Of a stretch of 64,000 nt of DNA, positions 60,695 to 64,000 are shown in pieces. The stretch spans positions 42,142 to 106,141 of the forward strand of contig NZ_FMCX01000012.1 of NCBI RefSeq assembly GCF_900091555.1. Direction: 5' to 3'. This DNA is from Micromonospora mirobrigensis (GTDB lineage Bacteria > Actinomycetota > Actinomycetes > Mycobacteriales > Micromonosporaceae). The translations under genes were made by a program, and so were the position numbers. The first letter of the stretch is position 1. Each line of letters begins with the position of its first letter. The notes under the pieces were generated by a model. The model ran no database searches. It was not told the origin of the DNA and was given only the letters and a program-made list of their open reading frames with translations.

Positions 60695-63609
60695 CGCTGC
60701 GCCGACTCCGGTTCGTCCCCGGTGCGTCCGGTGACCTCACCGGTGGCGACCGGACCGGTGGGCTCGGCCGCGCCGGCCTGCGGGCCGGTCAGGTCCGCCC
60801 CCTCGACGGGCTCGCCGTCGGTCCGCTCGTCCGCGGCGCGCTCGTCGGTGGTCGGTGCGTCGGCGTCGAGGTCGTCCTCGTCCTCGTCGTCGTAGTCGTC
60901 GTCGTCGTAGTCGTCGTCGCGGTCGTCGTCCTCGTCCTCGAGGTCGTCGTCCTCGTCCTCGAGGTCGTCGGCGTCGGCGTCGGCGTCGGCGGTCAGGTCA
61001 CCGGCGGCGGCGGTCAGGTCGGCGTCCGGACGGGCCGCGACCGCGCCCGGCGTCCCCGGGCCGGCGGCGATCTCCTCGCCCGACTCCTCGTCCTCGTCGT
61101 CGCCCTCGATGACCACGCCGTCGAGCTCCAGCAGCCGCTCGGCGGCGTCGGTCTCACCCTCGGCGTCCACGTCGGAGGCCCGGGAGAACCACTCGCGGGC
61201 CTCCTCGCGGCGGCCCACCGCCAGCAGCGCGTCGGCGTACGCGTAGCGCAGCCGGGCCGTCCACGGCTCCGGCGTCTCGGTGGTGAGCTCCCGCACCTGC
61301 AGCATGGCCACGGCCGCGTCCTTCTGGCCGAGGTCACCCCGGGCGCCGGCGGCCACGATCAGCAGTTCGATCGCCACGGCCTTGTCGAGCTTCTCCTGGT
61401 CGGCGCCGCGGAACAGGTCGATCGCCCGCTCCGGGCGGCCCAGCGCCCGCTCGCAGTCGGCCAGCACCGCGAGGTGGCTCTGCAACCCGGTCATCCGGTG
61501 GTACGTCCGTAGCTCGGCGATCGCCGTCTGCCACTCCCCCGTGTGGTACGCGGCCAGCCCGACCGCCTCCCGCACGGCGGAGATCCGGGACGCGAGCCGC
61601 CGGGCCGCCAGGGCGTGCGCCAGCGCCTCGGCCGGGTCCTCGTCGATCAGCTGGCCGGTCGCGACCAGGTGCCGGGCGACGGTCTCCGCCACCGGCTTGT
61701 TCAGCGAGAGCAGCTCCGCGCGGACGGCGGTGTCGAGGTCGCTCGCGACGATCTCGTCCGGCAGGGCGGGCGCCGACGAACGGCCACTCTCGCCGTCCTC
61801 GGACCGGTCCCGCCGGTCGTCGTCACGGTCGCGCGGCGCGCTGGCGCCGTAGCCGCCCTCGCGACGCCGATCGTCGAAGCCACGGCGCTCGCCGTCCCGC
61901 TCGGTACGCGCCCGGTCGCCGCCGCGGAACCCGCCCTCACGGTTGTCACCGCCGCGGAAGCCACCCTCGCGGCGGTCGCCGCCGCGGAAGCCGCCCTCAC
62001 GCGGCGCGTCGCCGTCGCGGCGGAAGCCACCCTCACGTGGACCCGAGGACCGGAAGCCACCCTCACGACGGTCCCCACCACGGAAACCACCCTCGCGGCT
62101 GTCACCACCGCGGAAGCCGCCTTCCCGGCGCTCACCGCCGCGGAAGCCACCCTCACGGTTGTCACCGCCCCGGAAGCCACCCTCGCGCGGCCCGGACCGG
62201 AACCCGCCCTCACGGTTGTCTCCACCGCGGTTGTCTCCACCGCGGAAGCCGCCCTCACGGCGCTCGCCGCCGCGGAAACCACCCTCACGGTTGTCACCGC
62301 CCCGGAAGCCACCCGCGCGGGCGCCACCCTCACGGCGGTCGCCGCCGCGGAAGCCGCCCTCACGCGGCGCGTCGCCGTCGCGGCGGAAGCCACCCTCACG
62401 CGGACCCGAGGACCGGAAACCACCCTCACGCGGACCCGAGGACCGGAAGCCACCCTCACGGCGGTCCCCACCACGGAAACCGCCCTCGCGGCTGTCACCA
62501 CCGCGGAAGCCGCCCTCACGGCGCTCGCCACCCCGGAAACCACCCTCACGGCTGTCACCACCGCGGAAGCCGCCTTCCCGGCGCTCACCGCCGCGGAAGC
62601 CACCCTCACGGCTGTCACCGCCCCGGAAGCCACCCTCGCGACGGTCCCCGCCGCGGAAGCCGCCCTCACGCGGCGCGTCGCCGTCGCGGCGGAAGCCACC
62701 CTCACGCGGACCCGAGGACCGGAAGCCGCCCTCACGACGGTCCCCACCACGGAAGCCACCCTCGCGGCTGTCGCCACCGCGGAAGCCACCCTCACGACGC
62801 TCGCCGCCCCGGAAGCCACCCTCACGGTTGTCACCGCCGCGGAAGCCACCCTCCCGACGGTCGCCGCCGCGGAAGCCACCCTCGCGGCTGTCGCCACCGC
62901 GGAAGCCGCCCTCACGGCGCTCGCCACCCCGGAAGCCACCCTCGCGAGCGCCACCCTCACGGCGATCGCCGCCGCGGAACCCGCCCTCGCGGTTGTCGCC
63001 ACCGCGGAAGCCGCCCTCACGCGGACCCGAGGACCGGAAGCCACCCTCGCGGCTATCCCCACCACGGAAGCCACCCTCACGACGGTCGCCGCCACGGAAG
63101 CCACCCTCGCGGGCGCCACCCTCGCGCGGACCGGAGCGGAAGCCGCCCTCGCGACGGTCGCCGCCACGGAAGCCACCCTCGCGGGCGCCACCCTCGCGCG
63201 GACCGGAGCGGAAGCCACCCTCGCGACGGTCGCCACCAGCGCCACCGCGGAAACCACCCTCGCGGTTGTCGCCACCGCGGAAGCCACCCTCACGGGGACC
63301 CGAGCGGAAGCCGCCTTCGCGACGCTCACCACCGCGGGAACCGCCGTCACGGTCGCCGCCCCGGAAACCGCCCTCACGGCGGTCGCCCCCGGCGCCACCG
63401 CGGAAACCACCCTCGCGGTTGTCGTCACGGCGGAAACCACCCTCACGGCGGTCACCCCCGGCGCCACTCCGCTGGCCGCCGGCGCGGTCGTCGCGGCTCC
63501 CGCGGTACGGGGGACGGTCGTCACGACGGGCGTCGCCGCGCCCCTGCTGACGGTCGGTACGGTCCTCGTAACGACGGGGGCGATCGCCGCCCTGCGGTCC
63601 TGAACTCAC
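60691..63609 (-). CDS. TPR protein with giant Arg/Gly-rich repeat region and acidic tail
   Basis: About 972 residues from GTG 63609, chosen over ATG 63627 because GGAAGGA lies 8 bases before it. Residues about 40-600 are tandem decapeptide-like repeats of the forms GGDRREGGFR, GGDNREGGFR, GGERREGGFR and SSGPREGGFR. About 615-840 is a tetratricopeptide-like helical region (LAAYHTGEWQTAIAELRTYH; LADCERALGRPERAIDLFRG; YADALLAVGRREEAREWFSR). The last 130 residues are strongly acidic (DDDYDDDDYDDEDEDD). Corresponds in position to Rv1691, a TPR protein without such an expansion. The RGG-like stretch may bind RNA or drive condensation. Sited next to the rRNA operon. Confidence 0.8.
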   Translation of the reverse strand: MSSGPQGGDRPRRYEDRTDRQQGRGDARRDDRPPYRGSRDDRAGGQRSGAGGDRREGGFRRDDNREGGFRGGAGGDRREGGFRGGDRDGGSRGGERREGGFRSGPREGGFRGGDNREGGFRGGAGGDRREGGFRSGPREGGAREGGFRGGDRREGGFRSGPREGGAREGGFRGGDRREGGFRGGDSREGGFRSSGPREGGFRGGDNREGGFRGGDRREGGAREGGFRGGERREGGFRGGDSREGGFRGGDRREGGFRGGDNREGGFRGGERREGGFRGGDSREGGFRGGDRREGGFRSSGPREGGFRRDGDAPREGGFRGGDRREGGFRGGDSREGGFRGGERREGGFRGGDSREGGFRGGERREGGFRGGDSREGGFRGGDRREGGFRSSGPREGGFRSSGPREGGFRRDGDAPREGGFRGGDRREGGARAGGFRGGDNREGGFRGGERREGGFRGGDNRGGDNREGGFRSGPREGGFRGGDNREGGFRGGERREGGFRGGDSREGGFRGGDRREGGFRSSGPREGGFRRDGDAPREGGFRGGDRREGGFRGGDNREGGFRGGDRARTERDGERRGFDDRRREGGYGASAPRDRDDDRRDRSEDGESGRSSAPALPDEIVASDLDTAVRAELLSLNKPVAETVARHLVATGQLIDEDPAEALAHALAARRLASRISAVREAVGLAAYHTGEWQTAIAELRTYHRMTGLQSHLAVLADCERALGRPERAIDLFRGADQEKLDKAVAIELLIVAAGARGDLGQKDAAVAMLQVRELTTETPEPWTARLRYAYADALLAVGRREEAREWFSRASDVDAEGETDAAERLLELDGVVIEGDDEDEESGEEIAAGPGTPGAVAARPDADLTAAAGDLTADADADADDLEDEDDDLEDEDDDRDDDYDDDDYDDEDEDDLDADAPTTDERAADERTDGEPVEGADLTGPQAGAAEPTGPVATGEVTGRTGDEPESAQR
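61930..63450 (-). repeat. Coding tandem-repeat array (REGGFRGG-type)
   Basis: About 1.5 kb of imperfect 27-33-base repeats encoding REGGFR-GGD/E units; the plus strand shows GGAAGCCACCCTCACG and GGAAGCCGCCCTCACG again and again. Larger higher-order blocks are duplicated, e.g. units with DGDAPREGG near 62010, 62370 and 62690. Expected to change length by slippage or recombination. Confidence 0.9.
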
Positions 63610-63649
63610 GGGTACATCCTTCCTCATGCGTCTCCGAGGACGCTAACGC

Positions 63650-63686
63650 AGTCAAGGGCCGACCCTCACTGGGGCGGCCCTCGACT
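63650..63686 (-). terminator. rRNA operon terminator hairpin
   Basis: Inverted repeat AGTCAAGGGCCG (63650-63661) against CGGCCCTCGACT (63675-63686), just downstream of 5S rRNA on the minus strand, one mismatch. Confidence 0.7.
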
Positions 63687-63696
63687 GGAATGTTTG

Positions 63697-63814
63697 TCCG
63701 GCGGCGTCCTACTCTCCCACACCCTCCCGAGTGCAGTACCATCGGCGCTGGAGGGCTTAGCTTCCGGGTTCGGAATGTGACCGGGCGTTTCCCCTCCGCC
63801 ATGACCGCCGTAAC
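63697..63814 (-). rRNA. rrf: 5S ribosomal RNA
   Basis: The minus strand starts GTTACGGCGGTCATGGCGG and includes the conserved CCGAACCCGGAAGCTAAGCC and GATGGTACTGCA, ending at GACGCCGCCGGAC. Length about 117 bases; the ends are set by homology and terminal pairing. Confidence 0.93.
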
Positions 63815-63900
63815 TCTATGAACATGTCAAACACACCGGTAAACCGTCACGGGTGTTCGCTTGTTCAGAGTTGCACAGTGGACGCGTAGCAGCTTCGTAG

Positions 63901-64000
63901 TCAAGTCCTCGGCCTATTAGTACCGGTCACCTGAACCCGTTACCGGGCTTACAGTTCCGGCCTATCAACCCAGTCGTCTAGCTGGGGGCCTTACCCCACC
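63901..64000 (-). rRNA. 23S ribosomal RNA, 3' end (partial)
   Basis: Minus-strand sequence GGTGACCGGTACTAATAGGC, then CGAGGACTTGA, is the typical 3' end of bacterial 23S rRNA. It continues past the right edge. About 86 bases separate it from 5S. Confidence 0.93.

Noticed and set aside
61543..63603. Long plus-strand open frames (up to about 690 codons) rich in Ala/Thr/Glu or His/Arg opposite the TPR gene
   Set aside because: They are shadows of the tandem repeat, whose period and high G+C keep all frames open; no ribosome site or family match.

Overview
The window is very G+C-rich, with GTG, TTG and possibly CTG starts, frequent ATGA/GTGA gene overlaps, hairpin terminators without U-tracts, and a gene order matching the Rv1691-Rv1713 block of Mycobacterium tuberculosis. 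Together these point to an actinomycete chromosome, most likely a filamentous Micromonosporaceae (Micromonospora-like). The genus is inferred from general familiarity, not from a search.

Layout. 1-0.7 kb: remnant of an IS5-type transposase. 0.7-2.6 kb: secreted glycoside hydrolase with a ricin-type lectin domain. 3.2-16.2 kb: a sugar-related catabolic region. It holds a secreted ThuA/glucose-sorbosone-dehydrogenase-like/PKD/CBM protein on the plus strand. On the minus strand is an operon of ABC permease, NMT1-type binding lipoprotein, ABC ATPase, Gfo/Idh dehydrogenase, DUF993 aldolase-like protein and TIM-barrel isomerase. Two cupins and a LacI regulator complete it. Near-identical LacI-type half-palindromes at three promoters suggest one regulon. 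16.1-17.6 kb: decaying glycerate kinase and aldehyde dehydrogenase genes. 17.6-26.4 kb: accessory genes (TetR/SMR exporter/amidase with two strong palindromic operators; a TetR-headed operon of MaoC protein, amino-acid permease broken by one amber codon, CoA ligase and saccharopine-dehydrogenase-like enzyme), ending in an integrase fragment beside tRNA-Pro(GGG). 26.5-30 kb: LtrA-like and hydrolase-like membrane proteins.

30-61 kb is core chromosome, almost all on the minus strand: der, cmk, rluB, scpB, scpA, parA-like, xerD-like, ald, Nudix, pyrG, a cell-envelope block (membrane protein, glycosyltransferase, MurJ-like flippase, MraY-like transferase), mctB-like, steA-like, recN, a regulator, a subtilase, nadK, tlyA, small proteins, an SCP2-like protein, a HAD phosphatase and a TPR protein with a very large Arg/Gly repeat region. 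The window closes with 5S rRNA and the 3' end of 23S rRNA, both on the minus strand.

The most unusual structure is a short repeat family at 8.4, 31.6 and 44.7 kb, always exactly at junctions between two minus-strand genes. Each unit carries a Shine-Dalgarno-like GGAAGG and a GTG start that overlaps the stop of the upstream gene, and encodes a roughly 20-residue peptide (VSARSEPGLRAPQSRTEGGP and variants). Units of 59 bp give chains of overlapping mini-ORFs; units of 60 bp give in-frame N-terminal extensions. It looks like a mobile translational-coupling cassette.
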